Of a stretch of 64,000 nucleotides of DNA, positions 18,705 through 26,947 are shown in pieces. The DNA comes from Microbacterium aurantiacum. GTDB lineage: Bacteria > Actinomycetota > Actinomycetes > Actinomycetales > Microbacteriaceae. Position 1 is the stretch's first letter; every line of letters starts with the position of its first letter. A program made the translations under genes and the position numbers. The notes beneath the pieces are model-generated. The model was not told the DNA's origin. It did no database searches and was given only the letters and a program-made list of their open reading frames with translations. The DNA is taken from positions 496,001 through 560,000 of the forward strand of contig NZ_JAJPDW010000001.1 in the NCBI RefSeq assembly GCF_021654035.1, in the 5' to 3' direction.

Positions 18705-20033
18705 GTGAGCGAGAAGTCCCAGCCCTCGTCTCGGCGTCCGGCGTCGGGGCGTCGCACCGTCGCCCGGCACGGAGAATTGCGCTCGCCGCATCCGTTCGCC
18801 TCGCTCATGAAGATCGTCGGCATCATGCTGGCCGTCGTCCTCGTCTCGGGTGCGGGCATCGCCGCGTACGCCGTCACCGACATCGCCACAGGCTTCGCCG
18901 ATGAGGCCGTCGAACTCGAGGGCCAGGAGAGCGTTCCGCCCGACATCGGCGCGATCGAGGGCGGCGTGAACATGTTCCTCGCGGGCACCGACGCGTGCGA
19001 GCCCGAGTACGCCCAGTTCTTCGGTGACCGGTGTTCGGGAGCGGATGCCGAGGGCGAGCTCAACGACGTCAACATGCTCGTCCACATCTCGGACGAGCCC
19101 CGTCGCGTCACGGTCGTCTCGTTCCCCCGCGACCTCATGGTCGAGATCCCCTCCTGCACCCGCGAGGACGGCAGCGAGTCGTCGCCGCAGAGCTACGCGC
19201 CGATCAACTCCGCGTTCTCGGTCGGGGGACTGTCGTGCGTCGTGAAGACCGTGTCGCAGCTGAGCGGGCAGAACATCCCCTTCGCCGCGAAGGTCACGTG
19301 GGGCGGGGTCATCGAGATCACCGACGCCGTCGGCGGCGTCGAGGTGTGCCTGGCCTCCGGCATCCGCGACGTGAACACCGGCATCGACTGGCCCGCGGGC
19401 AACCGCACGATCCAGGGCCTGGAGGCTCTGCAGTTCCTCCGCACCCGCTACGGCGTCGGTGACGGCTCCGACCTCGGGCGCATCTCGAACCAGCAGCAGT
19501 ACATGTCGCGGCTCGCGCGGAAGCTCATCAGCGGCGAGGTCCTCTCCGACCCCGCGACGCTCTACCGCCTCGCGACGACCACCGTCGACAACGTCACTCC
19601 CAGCCAGAGCCTCACGAACCCGCTGACGCTCGTGCAGATCGCGCTCGCCGTCCGCGACGTGCCCTTCGACGAGATCGTCTTCGTGCAGTACCCCGTCCTC
19701 ACCGACCCGTACGACGAGAACAAGGTCGTGCCCGATGAGGCGTCCGCGTCGGTCCTGTGGGACGCGATCGCCGCCAACCAGCCGCTGACCCTCACCGGCG
19801 AGGCCGGCGCGAACGAGGGCGTCGTGGTTGTCGAGGACGGTGAGCCCGCACCGGAGAACGGGGGCGAGGCCGCACCGGAGGACGGTGGCGAGGTGGCCCC
19901 CGAAGAGGACGGCGAGGCCGTGGAGCCGACTCCGGCGCCGGCGGAGACCTCCGTCGCACTCCCGTCGACCATCCCCGGTTCCACGGCGGCGCAGGAGACC
20001 TGCTCCAACGGCAACCTGCGCGGGTTCGGGTGA
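18705..20033 (+). CDS. LCP family glycopolymer transferase (first of a tandem pair)
   Basis: This 442-residue LytR-CpsA-Psr protein joins wall glycopolymers to peptidoglycan outside the membrane. A 35-residue basic tail precedes one transmembrane segment (about residues 36-58: IVGIMLAVVLVSGAGIAAYA). The LCP domain has GGVNMFLAGTDACE, VSFPRDLMVEIPSCTR (Arg and Asp that bind pyrophosphate lipid), INSAFSVGG, AVGGVEVCLA and the Arg-rich LQFLRTRYGVGDGSDLGRIS. A low-complexity Glu/Pro/Gly tail (about 375-415) precedes the end. The GTG start is at 18705. Its stop overlaps the next LCP gene. Confidence 0.94.
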   Translation: MSEKSQPSSRRPASGRRTVARHGELRSPHPFASLMKIVGIMLAVVLVSGAGIAAYAVTDIATGFADEAVELEGQESVPPDIGAIEGGVNMFLAGTDACEPEYAQFFGDRCSGADAEGELNDVNMLVHISDEPRRVTVVSFPRDLMVEIPSCTREDGSESSPQSYAPINSAFSVGGLSCVVKTVSQLSGQNIPFAAKVTWGGVIEITDAVGGVEVCLASGIRDVNTGIDWPAGNRTIQGLEALQFLRTRYGVGDGSDLGRISNQQQYMSRLARKLISGEVLSDPATLYRLATTTVDNVTPSQSLTNPLTLVQIALAVRDVPFDEIVFVQYPVLTDPYDENKVVPDEASASVLWDAIAANQPLTLTGEAGANEGVVVVEDGEPAPENGGEAAPEDGGEVAPEEDGEAVEPTPAPAETSVALPSTIPGSTAAQETCSNGNLRGFG

Positions 20034-21361
20034 CCGGCGCGCATCAGCCGGCGCCCCGCGCGGGGCGCGAGACCGTCGCACGGCATGCCCGTGAGACGCG
20101 GCATCCGCTCATCCGTGCCCTGTCGGTGGTGGGCGTCGTGGTCGCCGTGCTCGCCACGAGCATCGCCGGCGTCGCCGCGTACACCGTGTGGGACACCGTC
20201 TCCGCCCTCGAGGACTCGTCCGTCGAGCTCGTCGGGAACGAGGTGCTCCCGCCGTCGATCGGCGAGATCGAGGGTGGGGTCAACGTCCTCCTGGTCGGAT
20301 CGGATTCGTGCGAGGGGCAGGACATCTCGCTCTTCCCGCGCTGCGCGAACAACGACGCCGAGGGTGAGCGCAACGACGTCACGATGCTGGTGCACATCTC
20401 CGACGAGCCGCGGCGGGTGACCGTCGTGTCTTTCCCGCGCGACATGATCGTGCCGATCCCCTCCTGCCCGGACGGCGAGGGTGGGCAGTACTCGGCGATG
20501 TCGGCGCAGCCGCTGAACGCCTCGTACATGTACGGCGGTCTTCCGTGCACGGCGCTGACGATCGAGGAGCTCACCGGCGAGGAGATCCACTTCGCCGCCG
20601 CGATCCGCTGGACCGGCGTCATCGACATGTCGGACGCGATCGGCGGCGTCGACGTGTGCGTCGCCGGTGACATCTCAGACGTCCACACCGGCCTGTCTCT
20701 CACTGAGGGCGAGCACACGTTGCAGGGCGTGCAGGCGCTGCAGTTCCTCCGCATCCGCCACGGCATCGGCGACGGTTCCGATCTCGGGCGCATCTCCAAT
20801 CAGCAGCAGTTCATGTCGTCGATGGTGCGCAAGCTGAAATCGGATGCCGTCCTCGGCGATCCGCAGACGCTGCTCCGCTTCGCCACCACAGCCGTCGGCC
20901 TGACGCGGCAGGACCCGCCGCAGCTGGTGCTGAGCTCGGATCTGGCGAACCCCATGCGCATGGTGCAGATCGCGATGGCGGCCAAGGACGTGCCGTTCGA
21001 AGACATCGTCTTCGTGCAGTACCCCACCGAGTACGACGCCGACTTCGTCCACGTGCTGCCGGTACGCGACGCGGCGGACGTGCTGTTCGCGGCGCTCCGG
21101 GAGAACCAGGCGGTCACCCTGACCGGCGAGGCCAGCCAGGGGTATGGCGTCGAGGTGCGCGGCGAGGTCGACGCCGGCGAGGCGGCGGAGCCCGCGCCCG
21201 AGGGTGAGGGCGACGCAGCGGCGGGCGAGACGGATGCCGCACCCGAGGCGGAGGGCGAGACCGGTGGTGAGGCCGCCGCCCCGATTGAGCGCGTCGAGCT
21301 GCCCTCCCAGATCGCCGGCACCACGGCTGCCGAGGTCACCTGCACGCGCCCCGAGTCCTGA
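20030..21361 (+). CDS. LCP family glycopolymer transferase (second of a tandem pair)
   Basis: This 443-residue paralogue of the preceding protein has the same order: basic tail, one membrane segment (about 31-52), LCP domain with GGVNVLLVGSDSCE, VSFPRDMIVPIPSC, LNASYMYGG, AIGGVDVCVAG and LQFLRIRHGIGDGSDLGRIS, then an acidic Ala/Glu/Gly tail and a matching end (LPSQIAGTTAAEVTC versus LPSTIPGSTAAQETC). The GTG start lies in a GTGA overlap with the first gene, so they are cotranscribed. The pair looks like a gene duplication. The two may act on different glycopolymers or be partly redundant. Confidence 0.94.
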   Translation: MTGAHQPAPRAGRETVARHARETRHPLIRALSVVGVVVAVLATSIAGVAAYTVWDTVSALEDSSVELVGNEVLPPSIGEIEGGVNVLLVGSDSCEGQDISLFPRCANNDAEGERNDVTMLVHISDEPRRVTVVSFPRDMIVPIPSCPDGEGGQYSAMSAQPLNASYMYGGLPCTALTIEELTGEEIHFAAAIRWTGVIDMSDAIGGVDVCVAGDISDVHTGLSLTEGEHTLQGVQALQFLRIRHGIGDGSDLGRISNQQQFMSSMVRKLKSDAVLGDPQTLLRFATTAVGLTRQDPPQLVLSSDLANPMRMVQIAMAAKDVPFEDIVFVQYPTEYDADFVHVLPVRDAADVLFAALRENQAVTLTGEASQGYGVEVRGEVDAGEAAEPAPEGEGDAAAGETDAAPEAEGETGGEAAAPIERVELPSQIAGTTAAEVTCTRPES

Positions 21362-21436
21362 TCCGCGCGGTTCGGCAGGAGCGGCTTGTGCGGCTATGAT
21401 TGCCAGGCGCGCTCGTTGGTTTTCCGTCGAGCGCCT

Positions 21437-21525
21437 GGAGACGTCGCATAGTCAGGCCTAGTGCACCACCCTGCTAAGGTGGAGTCCCCTCACGGGGACC
21501 GAGGGTTCAAATCCCTCCGTCTCCG
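21437..21525 (+). tRNA. tRNA-Ser(GCU)
   Basis: The acceptor GGAGACG (21437-21443) pairs with CGTCTCC (21518-21524), with G21525 as discriminator. The stem CCACC/GGTGG encloses the loop CTGCTAA, giving anticodon GCT at 21473-21475. A long variable arm (GTCCCCTCACGGGGAC) and the T-arm GAGGG-TTCAAAT-CCCTC are present. CCA is not encoded. Confidence 0.97.
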
Positions 21526-21872
21526 CTGAAAAACCCCCGGTCAGCGCCTGTCAATCCCGCATCCGGAGCGCGAGGTCGGGAGCACGTACCTCTCTGGCTC
21601 CAGAACTAGTACGAACGCTTCTGGCAGACCTTCGTTCCTCCACAACGGCCGATTCGGGCGGGCTGTCCACAATCCGTCGCTTGCCGCGATCGGCGCGATG
21701 TTCTCGTCGGAGCGCATCCCGTTGGACTATGCGCTCCTGAAGCTCCACGTGCGGTGAGCGCGGCCGGCAGTGGCCCTGATCCCAGCATGCTCCTTCGATC
21801 TGTCGGTGACGCATGCTATCGTAATCGCAACAAACGCAACCTTCTGCGTTTACGTGTATTGAGGTGATTCCC
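21526..21872. other. gene-free stretch downstream of tRNA-Ser(GCU), possible relic
   Basis: About 350 bases without a convincing gene. The plus strand has one stop-bounded stretch with no start codon, ending at the TGA near 21757, whose last residues (IGAMFSSERIPLDYALLKLH) look protein-like. It may be the tail of a decayed gene. The last 60 bases are AT-richer than the surroundings and hold the antitoxin promoter region. No direct repeat of the tRNA 3' end was found by eye. Confidence 0.4.
21832..21851. promoter_or_regulatory. inverted repeat upstream of the antitoxin gene
   Basis: AAACGCA (21832-21838) and TGCGTTT (21845-21851) form a perfect 7-bp inverted repeat with a 6-base spacer, 22 bp upstream of the antitoxin-like start. 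It is a candidate autoregulatory operator, as is common for toxin-antitoxin pairs. Confidence 0.45.
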
Positions 21873-22397
21873 GTGTCTCGCGCTGCAGTCATCGAAGAGA
21901 CGTACCTTCCCAGCAGGGGAGACGAGCTCGCTCCTGTTCTGGACTTCCTCGCCGCCCATGAGGCTGTCGGGCGAGCTCTTCCCGAGCCAAGGTACTTTCT
22001 CGCGCGAGCGCGTCCAGGCGATCAGGTAGAACTCCCGGAGGAGGTCTACCTTGCGCTCCGCAAGGTTGTTGATGCCATGCAGCGCGGGCTGGCCGTCTCG
22101 GTTGTGCCGCAAACGACGCGGTTGACCACTCAGCAAGCAGCAGATCTCCTGAACGTAAGCCGCCCGACCGTTGTCAAGCTCCTCGACGAGGGCGAGATCC
22201 CGTTCGAGAGGGCCGGAACGCATCGCCGTGTTCTCCTTGCAGATCTGCTCGAGTATCGGGAGCGCCGTCGTGAGCGTCAGTACGACATGCTCTCTTCTAC
22301 GCGTGACGCTGTCGACGAGGACAACGTCGAACAGACGCTAGAGGACCTCAAATCGGCGAGGAAGGCGGTCGCGTCGTGGCGGGCTGCCCGCCTTTAG
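21873..22397 (+). CDS. excisionase-type helix-turn-helix protein, probable antitoxin of a PIN toxin
   Basis: This 174-residue protein starts at GTG 21873, with GAGGTGA as ribosome site; an alternative GTG at 21864 lacks one. The core is a MerR/excisionase-like DNA-binding domain at about residues 87-133: TRLTTQQAADLLNVSRPTVV, KLLDEGEIPFERAGTHRRVL, followed by a charged helical C terminus that may bind the toxin. Proteins of this kind commonly precede PIN-domain (VapC-like) toxins. Here the following gene begins as such a toxin but is broken, so this antitoxin may be an orphan. Confidence 0.8.
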   Translation: MSRAAVIEETYLPSRGDELAPVLDFLAAHEAVGRALPEPRYFLARARPGDQVELPEEVYLALRKVVDAMQRGLAVSVVPQTTRLTTQQAADLLNVSRPTVVKLLDEGEIPFERAGTHRRVLLADLLEYRERRRERQYDMLSSTRDAVDEDNVEQTLEDLKSARKAVASWRAARL

Positions 22398-22414
22398 CTC
22401 CGGAGCCTGACACG

Positions 22415-22784
22415 ATGGGGGACGTGTTCACGGCAACCCTCGACACCAGCGTGCTGTGGCCGAGCCTGCAACGTGACTTCCTCCTTTCCCTCGCGATCGA
22501 AGGCGCGTATCGACCGAGTTGGAGCTCGACGATCCTCGAAGAGCTCGAATATCACGAGGACGCCAAGCTCGTGAAGCGGGGAATCCCTGTAGCGGAGGCT
22601 GCAGGCCGCGAAGAACACCGTCGCGCTCAACCCCAGGCGCGCGCTCACCGCGGTGCAGGAGATCGCGAGTCGTTCCGGCCGCTACGGTGCAGCACTCACC
22701 GTCGAGGAAATCCTAGACACCTTGCGAGCCCGATACGGCATGATCGAAGCCGTCGAGATGATGGTCGAAGCGGCGTCCGCGTAG
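22415..22784 (+). pseudogene. broken PIN-domain toxin gene (internal deletion and frameshift)
   Basis: The frame from ATG 22415 (or GTG 22424) reads as a PIN-domain start, FTATLDTSVLWPSLQRDFLL, with the first catalytic Asp and EELEYHEDAKLVKRG, up to about 22600. The frame then runs into unrelated residues. In the +1 frame from 22608 a clean C terminus follows: AKNTVALNPRRALTAVQEIA, then RYGAALTVEEILDTLRARYG, ending at TAG 22782-22784. The two halves belong together. The roughly 70 residues expected between them, including the second pair of acidic catalytic residues, are missing. The gene should therefore make no active toxin. Confidence 0.75.
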
Positions 22785-22832
22785 TCACTCCGACCAGGCG
22801 TCCTCACCTTTCGGAGAGTTGCGCTCTTGGTG

Positions 22833-23141
22833 TCATCGGTTTCGCCACGCGGTCAGCGCCTTGTCGACTCGATCAGCGAGGAGGATGAAGGCGTCCGCCT
22901 CCCGCTGTTCCTCCGTGCGTCGGTTGGGCGTCCTCCCGGGGAGAAAACTGCGCATGTCTTCGGCCGTCAACTCGGCTGTGATGTTTCCGAGAGCGTGCAG
23001 AAGCGCGGCGCCGCTGTCGCCTCCGATCCTCCCCTTCATCGTGGACATTCCATCACCGTCGTGGGTCACCGTCATCGACCTCAGTGCTTCGAGGATTAGA
23101 ACGGCGGGTTCGCCTTCTACGAGGACTTCATCGATCGTCAT
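22833..23141 (-). CDS. hypothetical protein, 102 residues
   Basis: I do not recognise this family. From ATG 23141 it gives 102 residues: a beta-rich first half (EVLVEGEPAVLILEALRSMT), GGDSGAALLHALGNITAELT in the middle, and a charged helical C terminus (RTEEQREADAFILLADRVDK). It has no signal peptide or membrane segment. It lies in the accessory patch after the broken toxin gene, on the opposite strand. A longer open frame to 23246 has a poor N terminus. The amino-acid pattern looks like real coding sequence. Confidence 0.5.
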   Translation of the reverse strand: MTIDEVLVEGEPAVLILEALRSMTVTHDGDGMSTMKGRIGGDSGAALLHALGNITAELTAEDMRSFLPGRTPNRRTEEQREADAFILLADRVDKALTAWRNR

Positions 23142-23330
23142 GGCGGCACGGTAGGACGCACCTCCGACACTCCCGCGAGCAAGTGACCCGCGAATCGCCG
23201 ATCTACCGGCGATCCGGAGCCTGCCCCTTTCACAGTCGGCCACCATTCGTCAACACCCGGCGCGTTTCCCCACGCCGCGCCATCATGAGCTGTCGAACAC
23301 GGCCTCAACGACCTCGCCCGGGGAGGAACC

Positions 23331-25400
23331 ATGACCGAGCAGACCATCGCCGCACCCGCAACGACCGTCAGACCCAACTGGCCCGTCCTGATCGGGTCCT
23401 CCGTCCTCATCGTCGGCATCGCGGTGTGGGCGATCATCCTTCCGGATCAGGCCGGGGGCGTCATCGGCTCGGCCGTCGGGTGGGTGGCCACCAACCTCGG
23501 CTGGTATTACATCCTTACGGCCACGCTCGTCCTCGGTTTCGTGATCTATCTCGCGCTGTCCCCTATGGGGAAGACGAAGCTCGGACCGGATCACTCGAGG
23601 CCGCAGTTCCGCCTCTTCACCTGGATGTCGATGCTCTTCGCCGCGGGCATCGGCATCGACCTCCTCTTCTTTTCCGTCGCCGAGCCGGTCGCGCAGTACT
23701 ACGAACCGCCCACCGGCGCCTCTGAGAACATCGAGGCCGCGCGGCAGGCGGTCGTCTGGACGCTGTTCCACTACGGGCCCGTCGGCTGGGCGATGTACGC
23801 CCTCATGGGCGGCGCCTTCGCGTACTTCGCCTACCGCCGCAACCTGCCGCTCAGCATCCGTTCGCTGTTGACGCCGATCCTCGGCAACCGTCTGCGCGGG
23901 TGGGCGGGTCACACGGTCGACATCGCCGCCGTCCTCGGCACGGTGTTCGGCATCGCGACCTCGCTCGGTATCGGCGTGGTGCAGCTCAACTACGGCCTCT
24001 ATCTCCTCTTCGGCATCCCGCAGGGGGTGGCGGCGCAGGTCGGACTCATCGTCCTCGCCGTCGTCATGGCGACGATCTCCACTGTCTCCGGTGTCGAGAA
24101 GGGCATCCGACGACTGTCGGAGCTGAACGTGATCCTGGCGATCCTCCTGCTGTTCTTCCTCGCGATCACCGGGAACACCCGGCGGCTCCTCGACGGCATC
24201 GTGATGAACGTCGGCGACTTCGTCTCCACGTTCCCGAGCATGGTGATGAACACCTTCGCGTGGGTGCAGCCGGACAGCTGGATGAGCGCGTGGACCCTGT
24301 TCTTCTGGGCGTGGTGGATCGCGTGGGCACCCTTCGTGGGGCTCTTCCTCGCGCGCATCTCCCGAGGCCGCACGCTCCGTCAGTTCATCACGGGCGTCCT
24401 CGTCGTGCCGTTCGTGTTCATCGCCGTCTTCATCTCCGTCCTCGGGAACTCCGCGCTCGAGCTCATCGTCGGCGGCAACGATTCCTTCGGGCAAACGGCG
24501 CTCGCCTCGCCGGAGCAGGGGTTCTACGACCTCCTCGCGGCTTACCCCGCCGCCCCGTTCGTCATCGCCCTCGCCACCCTCACGGGCCTGCTGTTCTACG
24601 TCACCTCCGCAGACTCCGGCGCGCTCGTGCTGGCGAACTTCACCTCGATCATCGAGGATCCGCGCGAAGACGGCGGCAGCCGGATGCGGGTCTACTGGGC
24701 GGTCGTCACGGGCGTGCTGACGATGTCGATGCTTCTGATCGGCGGCATCTCGACCCTGCAGAACGCGACCCTCATCGTCGGTGTGCCGTTCTCGATCGTG
24801 CTGTACCTGGTGATGATCTCCCTCTTCCGGGCCCTGCGCACGGAGCAGCATCAGGCCGAAGGGTTCCGCGCGACCGTGACCGCGCGGATTGCGACCGTGG
24901 AGACGCCGTGGCGGCGACGCCTCCGTCGCGTTGCCGAGTTCCCCGACCGCGATAAGGCACTGAACTACCTGGAGAAGACAGCTGAGCCGGCGCTGCGGGA
25001 CGTCGAGACCGAACTCGCCGCGGTCGGCGTGGACGTGTCATGCGTGCGCTCCGACGTGCCCGACGTCGACCTCCCGACGGTCGTCCTCACCGCCCGGTTC
25101 CCGGACCACGCCGACTTCGTCTACCAGGTCTACCCGGTCGTTGAAGAGCTGCCGACCTACGCGCGCCGCGCGCCCCGTCGGAGCGATCTCTACTACCGGC
25201 TCGAGGTGTTCACCGCGACCGGTTCCCGCGGCTACGACGTCTACGGCTACACCACCGAGCAGCTGATCGCCGACGCCGTCGCGCACTACGAATCCCACAT
25301 GGAATTCCTGCGCGTCGCCCCCGACGGCCAGGACGCCTCGATCGTCGAGGACGCCCCCGTCCCGGACTGGCAGTCCGACTTCCCCACCCACCAGAGCTGA
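23331..25400 (+). CDS. betT: BCCT family choline/betaine transporter
   Basis: This 689-residue secondary transporter has 12 predicted membrane segments (about residues 18-510), with BCCT landmarks: FAAGIGIDLLFFSVAEPVAQ, WTLFHYGPVGWAMYALMGGA, GIGVVQLNYGL and WTLFFWAWWIAWAPFVGLFL, the Trp-rich segment that forms the trimethylammonium site. It has a long hydrophilic C-terminal domain (about 515-689), as in BetT-type choline carriers with osmotic regulation. The start is ATG 23331 after GGGAGGAACC. betB and betA follow directly, which supports choline as substrate. Confidence 0.92.
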   Translation: MTEQTIAAPATTVRPNWPVLIGSSVLIVGIAVWAIILPDQAGGVIGSAVGWVATNLGWYYILTATLVLGFVIYLALSPMGKTKLGPDHSRPQFRLFTWMSMLFAAGIGIDLLFFSVAEPVAQYYEPPTGASENIEAARQAVVWTLFHYGPVGWAMYALMGGAFAYFAYRRNLPLSIRSLLTPILGNRLRGWAGHTVDIAAVLGTVFGIATSLGIGVVQLNYGLYLLFGIPQGVAAQVGLIVLAVVMATISTVSGVEKGIRRLSELNVILAILLLFFLAITGNTRRLLDGIVMNVGDFVSTFPSMVMNTFAWVQPDSWMSAWTLFFWAWWIAWAPFVGLFLARISRGRTLRQFITGVLVVPFVFIAVFISVLGNSALELIVGGNDSFGQTALASPEQGFYDLLAAYPAAPFVIALATLTGLLFYVTSADSGALVLANFTSIIEDPREDGGSRMRVYWAVVTGVLTMSMLLIGGISTLQNATLIVGVPFSIVLYLVMISLFRALRTEQHQAEGFRATVTARIATVETPWRRRLRRVAEFPDRDKALNYLEKTAEPALRDVETELAAVGVDVSCVRSDVPDVDLPTVVLTARFPDHADFVYQVYPVVEELPTYARRAPRRSDLYYRLEVFTATGSRGYDVYGYTTEQLIADAVAHYESHMEFLRVAPDGQDASIVEDAPVPDWQSDFPTHQS

Positions 25401-25459
25401 CCCGCCTGTTCAACGCCCCACACAGCAGTCACAGCAAGCCCGAGCAGAAGGAGCCCCCC

Positions 25460-26932
25460 ATGCCCGAAACACTGTTCATCGACGGACGCTGGGTGTCCGC
25501 CGCAGCCGGCGGAACCCGCGAGATCCATTGCCCGGCCGACGGGACCCTCGTCGCGGTGGTCGACGAGGCGGACGAGACGGACACCGTTCGCGCGATCGCC
25601 GCGGCCCGCGCCGCCTTCGACCGCGGGGAGTGGGCGGACACGCCCATGCCCGAGCGCGGTGCGTTCCTGCTCCGCGTCGCTGAAACGCTTCGCGAGCGCA
25701 AGGAGGAGTTCGCCGAGGCCGAGTCGCGTGACACCGGCAAGCGCATCGTCGAGTCGCGCATCGACATGGACGACATCGCCGCGTGCTTCGAGTACTACGG
25801 GCGCCTGGCGGGGAACGACGCGGGCCGTGTCGTCGACGCCGGCTCCGCCGACGTGCTGAGCCGCGTCGTCTACGAACCGGTCGGTGTCTGCGCCCTCATC
25901 ACGCCGTGGAACTACCCGCTCCTGCAGGCGGCATGGAAGATCGCGCCGGCGCTCGCCGCGGGCAACTCGATCGTGCTCAAGCCCGCGGAGTTGACCCCGC
26001 ACACCGCCATCCTCATGATGCGGGTGCTGGAGGGCGCCGGCCTGCCGCGCGGCGTCGCGAACCTCATCCTCGGCTCCGGCGCGTCGGCGGGCGGACCGCT
26101 CTCCACCCACGACGACGTCGACATGGTCTCCTTCACTGGAGGGCTCGTGACGGGCCGGATCATCGCCGCGAACGCCGCAGCCACCGTGAAGAAGGTCGCT
26201 CTGGAGCTCGGCGGCAAGAATCCGAACGTCATATTCGCGGATGCCGACTTCGACGCAGCCGTCGACAACGCGCTGAACGCCGCGTTCGTGCATTCGGGGC
26301 AGGTGTGCTCGGCGGGAGCGCGGCTCATCGTCGAGGCATCCATCGCCGAGCGCTTCGTGGACGAACTCGTCCGGCGCGCCGAGGGCATCCGTCTCGGCGG
26401 TCCCTTCGACGATGCGGCGGAGACCGGTCCGCTCATCTCGGCCGCGCACCGCGACAAGGTGACCGCCTACGTCGAGAAGGGTGTCGAGGAGGGGGCTCGC
26501 GTGCGCTGCGGCGGACGCTGGGGCGAGGGCGATCTCGCCGACGGCTTCTACTACCTCCCCACGGTCCTCGACCGGGTCACGCGGGGGATGTCGGTCGTAC
26601 GCGACGAGGCCTTCGGTCCTGTTGTGACGGTGGAGACCTTCGAGACCGAGGACGAGGCCGTCGCGACGGCGAACGACACCGTCTACGGTCTCGCCGGTGC
26701 TGTCTGGTCGCAGGATGCCGGCCGGGTGCAGCGCATCGCCGGGCGCCTTCGCCACGGCACGATCTGGATCAACGACTACCACCCCTACCTGCCGCAGGCG
26801 GAGTGGGGCGGATTCAAGCAGTCCGGCTTCGGACGCGAGCTCGGCCCCACGGGCCTCGCAGAGTACCAGGAAGCCAAGCACATCTACCAGAACCTCCGTC
26901 CGGCCGTGACCGGCTGGTTCGCGAACCGCTGA
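25460..26932 (+). CDS. betB: betaine aldehyde dehydrogenase
   Basis: This 490-residue aldehyde dehydrogenase converts betaine aldehyde to glycine betaine with NAD(P). Motifs include VCALITPWNYPLLQAAWKIA, VVLKPAEL-type IVLKPAELTPHTA, KVALELGGKNPNVIFADAD with the general-base Glu, and GQVCSAGARL with the nucleophile Cys at residue 283. YGLAGAVWSQDAGRVQRIAG and NDYHPYLPQAEWGGFKQSGF near the end are typical of BetB. It starts at ATG 25460 after AGAAGGAG, 59 bp below betT and 15 bp above betA, clearly one operon. Confidence 0.93.
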   Translation: MPETLFIDGRWVSAAAGGTREIHCPADGTLVAVVDEADETDTVRAIAAARAAFDRGEWADTPMPERGAFLLRVAETLRERKEEFAEAESRDTGKRIVESRIDMDDIAACFEYYGRLAGNDAGRVVDAGSADVLSRVVYEPVGVCALITPWNYPLLQAAWKIAPALAAGNSIVLKPAELTPHTAILMMRVLEGAGLPRGVANLILGSGASAGGPLSTHDDVDMVSFTGGLVTGRIIAANAAATVKKVALELGGKNPNVIFADADFDAAVDNALNAAFVHSGQVCSAGARLIVEASIAERFVDELVRRAEGIRLGGPFDDAAETGPLISAAHRDKVTAYVEKGVEEGARVRCGGRWGEGDLADGFYYLPTVLDRVTRGMSVVRDEAFGPVVTVETFETEDEAVATANDTVYGLAGAVWSQDAGRVQRIAGRLRHGTIWINDYHPYLPQAEWGGFKQSGFGRELGPTGLAEYQEAKHIYQNLRPAVTGWFANR

Positions 26933-26947
26933 CGAAAGGATCCCGTC

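Noticed and set aside
21437..23330. Integrated element with attachment sites at tRNA-Ser(GCU)
   Set aside because: No integrase gene and no repeat of the tRNA 3' end were found by eye. Kept only as a possible decayed patch.
25678..25695. Operator-like GAAACGCTTCG inside betB
   Set aside because: Not a good palindrome, lies well inside a coding region, and is unlinked to a LacI gene.
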